From Prevotella sp. CAG:1185 (GTDB lineage: Bacteria; Bacteroidota; Bacteroidia; Bacteroidales; Bacteroidaceae), in the NCBI GenBank assembly GCA_000436695.1, contig HF992589.1, forward strand, positions 1 to 6,197: DNA of 6,197 nt, in the 5' to 3' direction. Position numbers and translations under genes: made by a program. Below the pieces are notes generated by a model. It was not told the origin of the DNA. It searched no databases and saw only the letters and a program-made list of their open reading frames with translations. Shown one piece after another: positions 1-5,807 of the stretch. Positions within the stretch are counted from its first letter, which is position 1. Every line of letters starts with the position of its first letter.

Positions 1-129
1 TGCATAAGATTATTATACCGAACTCACGTTAAAGTAACGTTATTGCTTATTCAAGGAATCTTCAGGTATTGATGAATGGGGGAGCGTCTGGTTTGATGAT
101 TGTTTGAAGTTATAATCTAAAATAAATAA
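1..129. other. Left-edge region without a confirmed gene
   Basis: No convincing gene is visible here. All three plus frames hit stops: taa at 5-7 and 35-37, taa at 30-32, and tga at 70-72. One plus-frame stretch, from about 38 to the taa at 113-115, reads like the end of a protein (SSGIDEWGSVWFDDCLKL) but has no ATG and is cut off upstream by a stop. A short inverted repeat, acgtta/taacgt, lies at 26-31 and 35-40. On the minus strand an ATG at 5-3 could start a gene running off the left edge, but only about one codon is visible. The most useful statement is that this is intergenic or decayed sequence downstream of the nudC terminator. Confidence 0.4.
26..40. repeat. Small inverted repeat acgtta-aag-taacgt
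   Basis: Two perfect 6-base arms are separated by 3 bases, within the stretch accgaactcacgttaaagt. The stem is too short and lacks a T-run on either side, so it is not a convincing terminator. It may be part of a dispersed element or an insertion-sequence end, but only one copy is seen in this window. Confidence 0.3.
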
Positions 130-176
130 TCCCATTATTTATAGTGTGTAGTAGAAACGGCTATAAATAATGGGAC
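118..176 (-). terminator. Intrinsic terminator after nudC
   Basis: The arms at 130-144 and 161-175 (core cccattatttatag and ctataaataatggg) are a perfect 15-bp inverted repeat around a 16-base loop. On the minus strand the hairpin begins 25 bases after the nudC stop. It is followed by TTATTTATTTTAG, a U-rich tail suitable for Rho-independent termination. The plus-strand side is not followed by a T-run, so it should act mainly for the minus-strand genes. It marks the end of the four-gene unit beginning with the GH25 lysozyme. Confidence 0.85.
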
Positions 177-200
177 AAATGTATTGGATGTTTGAATCTA

Positions 201-977
201 TTATATTTGGTTGAAATTCTCAATCCAATTGTCAATAAGTTTCCTTGCTATAGACAATTTTTCTGGTATGGCAGGCAGATTATCTTTGGTAAACCATCCT
301 CCGGCCCCAAGTTCTGAACGTTGTAGTTTTATTTCACCGCTTTCATATTCTGCATAGAATCCTACCATAAGTCCACACGGATATGGCCAAGGCTGTGATC
401 CGTAATATTTTAGGTTCTTAATTTTTAATCCAGTTTCTTCAGTTACTTCACGTATAACAGCTTGTTCTAGTGTTTCGCCAGTTTCAACGAATCCTGCTAC
501 CAGTCCATAATAGTTTCCTTTAAAATTGTTGGCATGAACAAGCAGAACTTTGTCTTTGTTGTGTATAAGAACTATAATTGCAGTTGCAAGTTGTGGCCAT
601 ATTTCTTTTCCGCATTTTTCACACTTTTTAGAAATGTCTGTGTGAAGTTTCATCTTGCCTCCGCAAACGCCACAATATTGTGTTGTAGAATCCCAATAAA
701 GTATCTCTTCACATTTACCGGCTTTAAGATATAAATGTGTTGGCAACTTGTTGTAAGATGCTCTTAGACCGCACATTTCATATTTATTATTGTTTATCGG
801 TCCTTCTATATAATACGTTTTTACCTCATAATTTTTGAGAGGTGTTATATTATGTATTATGGTTTGTTGTCCGATTATCGTAGGCGGCTCTTCCTGAAAT
901 GGAATTGTATATCCTCCGTCATCAGTTTTTTCTAGCAATAAGTCCGTATGGTAAAAAACAAACCAATATTTTTTCAT
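201..977 (-). CDS. nudC: NudC-type NAD(H) pyrophosphatase / NAD-capped RNA decapping Nudix hydrolase
   Basis: This predicted cytoplasmic enzyme hydrolyses NAD(H) to NMN(H) and AMP. NudC relatives also remove NAD caps from RNA. Counting from the chosen start (258 residues, close to E. coli NudC at about 257), there is an N-terminal Nudix-like domain at about 1-95. A four-cysteine zinc ribbon follows (C102, C105, C119, C122). The Nudix box spans about 162-184 (GFVETGE...REVTEETGL), with metal ligands expected among E177, E180 and E181. The NudC-specific SQPWPYP motif at 194-200 separates it from generic Nudix proteins. In the residues after that motif, glycine (G202) stands where E. coli has serine. 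I chose the ATG at 977-975 because MKKYWFVF is the usual beginning of the family. An in-frame ATG at 1061 would add 28 unrelated residues that overlap the upstream gene. The gap to the upstream nucleotidase is 31 bases, which suggests co-transcription, and a strong hairpin follows the stop. Confidence 0.93.
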   Translation of the reverse strand: MKKYWFVFYHTDLLLEKTDDGGYTIPFQEEPPTIIGQQTIIHNITPLKNYEVKTYYIEGPINNNKYEMCGLRASYNKLPTHLYLKAGKCEEILYWDSTTQYCGVCGGKMKLHTDISKKCEKCGKEIWPQLATAIIVLIHNKDKVLLVHANNFKGNYYGLVAGFVETGETLEQAVIREVTEETGLKIKNLKYYGSQPWPYPCGLMVGFYAEYESGEIKLQRSELGAGGWFTKDNLPAIPEKLSIARKLIDNWIENFNQI

Positions 978-1008
978 AGCTAATAAATTTTTCTCTATTA
1001 ATGTTGAT

Positions 1009-2766
1009 TCACCTTTGTCTGCTTTGTTTGATTCTTTTGCCAAACAACAATTCTTTATCACGTTTTATTGCTGGCTCGGCTAATTGTGAGGGTACAAATC
1101 GCCAATTGTTGTTGGCTTTAGGTTCTACAACTTTTGCTTCTTCTATTTCTTTCATCAGATAATAGCGTTGGTCGCGTTCGCTTTCAAAAACGATTCTGTT
1201 TTTGATGGAGTCTTTTGGTATGCCTGCTCCTTTGGTAAGCAGCTCTCCTCCGCCATTTCCTCTGTAGCTGTTCATTGCTACCTTATACAATTTATCTGTG
1301 TAGAATGGTTCGCCATTAGACATTTTTAATATTTTTATTTTATTGCCGTAAGGCTTTGTAACATCAACTTCATAATCTATTCCTGCTGCACTATCGAAGT
1401 TGAATGCAAGATTTTTAAATCCGTATTTTTTTATTCCATTAATACTATCTATCTGAAGTAGCATTATATGGTCATTTTTGTCAGACATTGTATTTGTCCA
1501 AAGGCCGTAACTCATTTCAAGATAGTCTTTTATTTCTTTTCCAGTCATCATGACTGTATATATTTGATTCTCATATTTATATAGGTTAAACATGTCACTC
1601 ACATAAACATCTCCAGCCTTAATACTTGAATCAAATGAAAGTGGGGCATTGAACGATATGTCTGCATTCGTTATTTTTAGTTGAATATTTTGTATAAAGT
1701 CGCAGAACGCACTGCTTCCAAAGTATGAATCTCTTGTATAGATTGAATTTTTGAAAATTCCAATTTTTCTATTGACAAAGTTGTTTATACTATCTATGTC
1801 GGCTTTGAAGAATGACATGAAGTCTTGATCAATAGGCAAATTTCTGACATCTTTTAAGTTTCCACTTATATGTTTTTGAATAACTTTATCATTATTAATG
1901 GTTAAGTTTATTTCTGCATCACATACAAAATATGCATTTGATGACGGATTCATGCATAATACATTTTGTCCGTCAGAATTCTTAATTGTTTCAACATATT
2001 TCTTGTGATCGTGTCCAAATAAAATCAAATCGAAGCCAGGAATTTCTTTTGCAATTTTGAGTGAAGCATCTTCTTCGTATTTATCTGTAATTATTCCACC
2101 TTCACCTCCAGAATGGAACAATCCAATAATTATGTCAGGATTCTCATGGCTTTTTAAATATTTTACCCAATATAATGCGCTATTTTTCATGTCATCAAAA
2201 CGGAGACCTTTCCACAACTCTTCGTTTAGCCAGTTAGGTATTGCCGGTGTGATCATGCCTAAAATAGCTATTTTGACTCCATCTCTGTTAATTATATGAT
2301 ATGGTTTAAGATAAGGTTTGCCTGTTGCTGTATTAATAATATTTGCTCCAAGCATAGGACATTTTACTTCATTAATCCATTTGTCATATACGCTGTGGCC
2401 GGTTTCAATATCATGGTTTCCTATTGTTTCAGCGTCATACCCCATATAATTAATGACTGAAGCAGCCACGTTCTTGCAATCTGGTTTTATATAGTTGCAA
2501 TAGTAGCATGTTGGTTGTCCTTGAAGAATATCGCCATTATCCAACAAAATCAGATTGTCACCATAAGTTTCTCTAAGGTCTTTAACGTAGGTAGATATGC
2601 GTGCCAAGGAGCCTGCTTCAGGTTTACGCTCAATAAAGTCGTATGGAAAAAAACATCCATGTACGTCACTTGTTTGTAAAACGCGAAATTTTATTGTCTT
2701 TTCTTGGCCCATTATATCAAAATTAAGACATAGTGTCAATAAACTTATGATGACTAATCTGTACAT
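1009..2766 (-). CDS. Secreted 5'-nucleotidase / 2',3'-cyclic-nucleotide 2'-phosphodiesterase
   Basis: This 585-residue metallophosphoesterase has the UshA/CpdB two-domain layout. It should release phosphate from nucleotides outside the cytoplasm. A hydrophobic N-terminus (about 1-20, likely cleavage after MG20 before QEK) indicates Sec export; the cysteine at 13 does not sit in a good lipobox. The N-terminal catalytic domain shows the metal motifs in order: SDVHG (D34, H36), DNGD (D76, D79), GNHD (116-119), FHSGG (H218) and GHDH (251-254). The C-terminal nucleotide-binding domain (about 330-540) carries NAPLSFDSSIKAGD and the loop NSYRGNGGGELL near 499-510. That loop is closer to the NYRxxGGG form of cyclic-nucleotide phosphodiesterase/3'-nucleotidases than to classical UshA, so the exact substrate is uncertain. 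The tail (about 541-585) is lysine- and arginine-rich and outside the recognised domains. The gene starts 13 bases after the zinc-ribbon gene stops, with an A-rich leader and no clear Shine-Dalgarno. Confidence 0.92.
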   Translation of the reverse strand: MYRLVIISLLTLCLNFDIMGQEKTIKFRVLQTSDVHGCFFPYDFIERKPEAGSLARISTYVKDLRETYGDNLILLDNGDILQGQPTCYYCNYIKPDCKNVAASVINYMGYDAETIGNHDIETGHSVYDKWINEVKCPMLGANIINTATGKPYLKPYHIINRDGVKIAILGMITPAIPNWLNEELWKGLRFDDMKNSALYWVKYLKSHENPDIIIGLFHSGGEGGIITDKYEEDASLKIAKEIPGFDLILFGHDHKKYVETIKNSDGQNVLCMNPSSNAYFVCDAEINLTINNDKVIQKHISGNLKDVRNLPIDQDFMSFFKADIDSINNFVNRKIGIFKNSIYTRDSYFGSSAFCDFIQNIQLKITNADISFNAPLSFDSSIKAGDVYVSDMFNLYKYENQIYTVMMTGKEIKDYLEMSYGLWTNTMSDKNDHIMLLQIDSINGIKKYGFKNLAFNFDSAAGIDYEVDVTKPYGNKIKILKMSNGEPFYTDKLYKVAMNSYRGNGGGELLTKGAGIPKDSIKNRIVFESERDQRYYLMKEIEEAKVVEPKANNNWRFVPSQLAEPAIKRDKELLFGKRIKQSRQR

Positions 2767-2779
2767 TTATTAAAAAGTT

Positions 2780-4027
2780 TTATTCATTTATTCTTGTCAT
2801 TGACATATCTGTTATCTTTCCGTCGGGATTGATTTTTGCATTAATCTTGTATTTGTGGACAGAACTTGTATTATCTGTTTTTTCAACTTTTTGATTGGTC
2901 ATGAAGCTCACGCTATATTCATATTGCTCATCGCCAATTTCCTTCTTTTGTATATTATAGTCGCTTGTTATACTCCAGACCATGCTTTGTACATCTTGTT
3001 TGTACAATTTGTTCATAAAATAAATTATGTCTTCTTTTGTCGCATTTGACTTCCCTAAGAAGTTTACATAGTCATTAACGTTTGAAATGAGACCATTTTC
3101 ATCTCTCTCGTTTATACTTATGAAGAATCTGCGGAATATGTCGCTTATGGCTTGGCGTTCATCAATGCTTACTTGAGTGGCTTTTATTTTCTTTAAGGCA
3201 ATGACTGCTTCATCGTAATGATTTCCGTCAGAGTGTTCTGTAATATACATTTGGTATGCGTCTGAGGTATTTATTTTTGAGCATTGAGCCCAGTCTATAG
3301 AGTCAATCTTGTCTAATGCCTCTTGTTTATGTGGGCTGTCTGGGTGCGTCTTCAGATATTCTGTTAAAGATGATTTGCTTCCGCTAACAACAGCATTGGT
3401 CCAATCTTGGTCTAATTGTGCCAATCTTTGTAGGTGCGCTGTTATTGAATCGATATGTTCTTGTGGAGCATTCTTATAATTATCCAAATAGTCTTGTAGA
3501 ACCATAGGATCGTCACTATTTAAAGCATACATATAATCCTCCTCCTCTTTGTCGTTTTTGGCATCGTTATAGAAATAAAAACAAATACCAACAGCTAACA
3601 CTGCGATGATGAGAGAAACAATTATTATTGTTTTATTGCTTTTTTTCTTTGGGGTAATATTATGGTTATCCGGGTTAAAGTTTAGAACTGGGGTATTAAC
3701 CTCCGGATTATGTTCTACATTATTTTGTAGTGTTGTTATTTTTTTATCCTCTGTATTGACAATAGAATCCTGTTTAGAAGTACTAAAGTCTTTTTCAATA
3801 TTTACTTCAGAAGTATCATTTGTATTAGCGTTGTCATTAGAGGTAGCTGCAGAATTGTCGAGTGCTGACTTATGGCAGTGAGGACAAACAACTTCGCTTT
3901 TTAAATAGATTTCACCACAATACGGACACTTTATTATTTTTCCTGCAATTTCTACTCCACAATTAGGACAAACAGGAGCTTTATCACTGGTCTGATGACC
4001 ACATTCCGGACATTTTATAATTGCCAT
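2780..4027 (-). CDS. Zinc-ribbon single-span membrane protein with helical repeats and NTF2-like tail
   Basis: This is a 415-residue protein of unknown function. The N-terminus has two consecutive four-cysteine zinc ribbons: CPECG...CPNCG (C6, C9, C20, C23) and CPYCG...CPHC (C34, C37, C48, C51). A polar Asn/Ser/Thr-rich linker (about 55-128) and the basic patch KKKSNK lead into one hydrophobic segment (about 132-153). By the positive-inside rule the ribbons should be cytoplasmic and the rest outside. An acidic stretch (KNDKEEED) follows. Then come three diverged helical units (about 171-205, 210-243 and 251-283) sharing a pattern of L..YL..HP.S.H..EA...I. The C-terminal part (about 290-415) alternates helix and strands in the manner of an NTF2-like fold. 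The layout of ribbon, membrane span and extracellular NTF2-like tail recalls TcaA-type envelope proteins of Gram-positive bacteria; that comparison is architectural only. It lies 32 bases after the GH25 lysozyme gene. Confidence 0.88.
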   Translation of the reverse strand: MAIIKCPECGHQTSDKAPVCPNCGVEIAGKIIKCPYCGEIYLKSEVVCPHCHKSALDNSAATSNDNANTNDTSEVNIEKDFSTSKQDSIVNTEDKKITTLQNNVEHNPEVNTPVLNFNPDNHNITPKKKSNKTIIIVSLIIAVLAVGICFYFYNDAKNDKEEEDYMYALNSDDPMVLQDYLDNYKNAPQEHIDSITAHLQRLAQLDQDWTNAVVSGSKSSLTEYLKTHPDSPHKQEALDKIDSIDWAQCSKINTSDAYQMYITEHSDGNHYDEAVIALKKIKATQVSIDERQAISDIFRRFFISINERDENGLISNVNDYVNFLGKSNATKEDIIYFMNKLYKQDVQSMVWSITSDYNIQKKEIGDEQYEYSVSFMTNQKVEKTDNTSSVHKYKINAKINPDGKITDMSMTRINE

Positions 4028-4059
4028 ATTTTTATATTTTATATGTTTATTTTTTATTA

Positions 4060-4764
4060 TTAGAAGTGTTTGAATCTTATTTCTCTCATACTGTGGCGAC
4101 CCATAAATCTGCTTTTGTCAACGTATGTATTTATACCGTTAATACGTCCTTTAGCAGTATATTGCCACATTGTATAGTCTCTGCCGTCTGCAAGTTTTGG
4201 CTCTTCGTCTGAGTATTGTGCAATCATTATTTTATAGTCTCCAAGTTTTCCTTGGAGATGTTTATTGTAAAAATTTGTATAAGTATATAGTAATGGCTTC
4301 TGTCGATAAGCCTTTTCTACTAAATCTATAAATTTAAAAAGCGAATCACAGAACTCGTCTGTTTTCAACCCACCTGTGGTTTCAATGTCTATCATTGGGA
4401 TAAGGTCTTGATCTCCCGGACGGCATTGTGATTTGAAGTTTTCAAGTTGTTGAGTCAAGTCTGTTTTTGGACGGAAAAAATGATATGAACCAACCTTTAA
4501 TCCATATCTGTGTGCAAGTTCAATGTTCTTTTCATAAGTTTTGTCTATATGAGTACCGCCTTCGGTTGCTTTAAGATATACGTATGCCATTTTGCTGTTG
4601 GCACCTATAGTTTCCCAAAACACGTCACCTTGATAATGACTTAAATCTATTCCGTGTATATGTCGGCACGTATCTTCACATTGAACATAATTGCTATAAC
4701 TTTGTGCGGAAATATTTTGTGTGAATAAAAATAAACTGATAATAAAGAAAATGTATCGTTTCAT
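4060..4764 (-). CDS. Secreted GH25 lysozyme (N-acetylmuramidase)
   Basis: This 234-residue enzyme should cut the beta-1,4 bond between N-acetylmuramic acid and N-acetylglucosamine in peptidoglycan. A clean signal peptide is present (MKRYIFFIISLFLF, cleavage likely after NISA20). The GH25 barrel motifs follow in order: GIDLSHYQG (D40), YVYLKATEGG (61-70), GSYHFFRP (92-99), MIDIET with the catalytic pair D126 and E128, YTYTNFYN (160-167), and TMWQYT...G..TYVDKS (198-218) with D216. The four acidic positions match those expected for the family active site. No cell-wall-binding repeats are attached, so it is a single-domain enzyme. Three cysteines (29, 33 and 114) in the mature part could include a disulfide. 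It is the first gene after a strong promoter and heads the unit that runs to nudC. Self wall remodelling and attack on other bacteria are both possible, and the sequence does not decide. Confidence 0.94.
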   Translation of the reverse strand: MKRYIFFIISLFLFTQNISAQSYSNYVQCEDTCRHIHGIDLSHYQGDVFWETIGANSKMAYVYLKATEGGTHIDKTYEKNIELAHRYGLKVGSYHFFRPKTDLTQQLENFKSQCRPGDQDLIPMIDIETTGGLKTDEFCDSLFKFIDLVEKAYRQKPLLYTYTNFYNKHLQGKLGDYKIMIAQYSDEEPKLADGRDYTMWQYTAKGRINGINTYVDKSRFMGRHSMREIRFKHF

Positions 4765-4784
4765 TGTAAGAATTCTTATTTTTG

Positions 4785-4815
4785 CAAAGGTACACTTAAT
4801 CGTTGGTACTGCAAA
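4785..4815 (-). promoter_or_regulatory. Sigma-ABfr promoter for the lysozyme-nudC unit
   Basis: Read on the minus strand, a -33 element TTTG (4815-4812) is followed by exactly 19 bases and then TACCTTTG (4792-4785). This is an exact match to the Bacteroidota consensus TTTG-N19-TAnnTTTG. Transcription should start near 4779-4780, giving a short leader of about 15 bases before the GH25 ATG. A 12-base palindrome (taagaattctta, 4767-4778) falls in that leader. No equally good promoter is seen in the gaps between the four downstream genes, so this probably drives them all. Confidence 0.82.
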
Positions 4816-4834
4816 GAAATTTATAAAATTTTAG

Positions 4835-5662
4835 TTATTCCTCAATATTTGAAAGACTTTTGAAGATGTTAGTGAAATATATGCTTAATGTTTCTATGGG
4901 GTAGTATGAGAAGTATTTGAACATACTAGTGCTAGGTTTGGGAATATTATAAATGATAATATTGGGCTCTTTAGTCGAGTCGTCAGTCTCATCTTTGATT
5001 TTTTGAAAGGTTTCTATAGGAAGTTTTATTCTTGGTGATTTATCTTTACCGCTTTTTGTATAAAATGGTATTTCCTCAGCATCGAAATTGAAATAGGTAA
5101 TTAAATACAATGCAATTAAGTTCATTATCTTTTTCATTTTCAATATACTTAGCCAGTTTTCTATTTTGATAAAATCAATTTTATTTCCGTACTCCCTTAA
5201 ATATAGACCAAACATAATGAGGTCTCTAAGATACGATTTTGAAGATAGAAGATTGTTGACGTTATCAATGCTTTTGGTCAAGAACGTTATAGTATCAACA
5301 GAGGTATCTATGCAGTGAACTTCATCAAAAATAATTTTATTTAGTTTTTTATTCAAATATGAGTTTGAGAATTTCTTTATTGAATTATTTATTGGCTTAT
5401 ATTGATACTCTTGTGAAGCATGTGTTGTTTCATTATTATATATTTCATTATTTATTTTTTCTTTAATATTTGATGGTATTACTGCATTTGATAACTTTTC
5501 TGAATAAATAATCCCAGATGTAATAAAATCGTCTACATTATTTATCTTTGCAATATATAAAAGCTGATTCCATTTATACTCCGACATTTCTTCAATTTCG
5601 TTGTTAGAATGGAATGCTCCTGCTGATAATAATTTAATGAAATTTCTTATTACAACTTGCAT
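4835..5662 (-). CDS. Uncharacterised 275-residue Bacteroidales protein
   Basis: I do not recognise a function. The protein is soluble-looking, with no signal peptide and no clear membrane span. It is rich in Asn, Ile, Lys and Ser, and more AT-biased in codon use than its neighbours. The N-terminus (about 4-52, FIKLLSAGAF...WNQLLYIAKINNVDDF) is helical. It resembles the lead-in of the Bacteroidales nucleotidyltransferase-like family (NTP_transf_5), but no GS or DxD nucleotidyltransferase motif follows. A middle helical block (about 116-200) ends in AEEIPF, and the C-terminus ends FSYYPIETLS...SLSNIEE. The last two patterns seem familiar from Prevotella hypothetical proteins, which is an impression from memory. 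A GTG at 5674 would add four residues. I prefer the ATG at 5662 because GAGG lies six bases before it. It stands alone between the uxaA hairpin and the lysozyme promoter, with no clear promoter of its own. Confidence 0.82.
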   Translation of the reverse strand: MQVVIRNFIKLLSAGAFHSNNEIEEMSEYKWNQLLYIAKINNVDDFITSGIIYSEKLSNAVIPSNIKEKINNEIYNNETTHASQEYQYKPINNSIKKFSNSYLNKKLNKIIFDEVHCIDTSVDTITFLTKSIDNVNNLLSSKSYLRDLIMFGLYLREYGNKIDFIKIENWLSILKMKKIMNLIALYLITYFNFDAEEIPFYTKSGKDKSPRIKLPIETFQKIKDETDDSTKEPNIIIYNIPKPSTSMFKYFSYYPIETLSIYFTNIFKSLSNIEE

Positions 5663-5668
5663 ATTTTG

Positions 5669-5672
5669 CCTC
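5669..5672 (-). promoter_or_regulatory. Shine-Dalgarno GAGG deciding the start of the 275-residue protein
   Basis: The minus strand reads gtGAGGcaaaatATG, with six bases between GAGG and the ATG at 5662-5660. The competing GTG at 5674-5672 overlaps this site, so it is unlikely to be the start. A clear Shine-Dalgarno is uncommon among the other genes in this window. Confidence 0.6.
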
Positions 5673-5763
5673 ACAATTTTATATTTCTGTTTTCTTTTTA
5701 GTTTTGGCTTGTTATGAAACAGAACTATTTGTGTTATTTCCTTTTGTAATTTATTGTTATTAA

Positions 5764-5797
5764 TTCAGGATGGTGTATTGAAGTACACCACCCTGAA
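5764..5797 (-). terminator. Hairpin after uxaA, likely terminator
   Basis: The arms at 5764-5777 and 5784-5797 (ttcaggatggtgta and tacaccaccctgaa) surround a six-base loop. In plus-strand RNA the pair 5770/5791 would be an A-C mismatch. In minus-strand RNA it is a G-U wobble, so all 14 positions pair. It lies 10 bases after the uxaA stop. The downstream sequence (TTAATAACAATAAATT) is AU-rich but lacks a true U-run, so termination could be partial and some transcripts may read into the next gene. Confidence 0.65.
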
Positions 5798-5807
5798 ACT
5801 TTTGTTG

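Noticed and set aside
978..1061. 28-residue N-terminal extension of NudC from the upstream ATG at 1061
   Set aside because: It overlaps the end of the nucleotidase gene by 53 bases, matches nothing in NudC, and the family normally begins at MKKYWFVF, encoded from 977.
2057..2299. 80-codon plus-strand open frame inside the nucleotidase gene
   Set aside because: It lies wholly opposite a well-supported gene, and its translation resembles no known protein.
3606..3881. 91-codon plus-strand open frame that looks hydrophobic at its start
   Set aside because: It is antisense to the linker and membrane segment of the zinc-ribbon protein; the hydrophobic look comes from the complement of A-rich codons for Lys and Asn.
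4816..4833. AT-only imperfect inverted repeat between the orphan gene and the lysozyme promoter
   Set aside because: The arms are about five A/T pairs with no GC, too weak for a terminator, and chance is likely in such AT-rich sequence.
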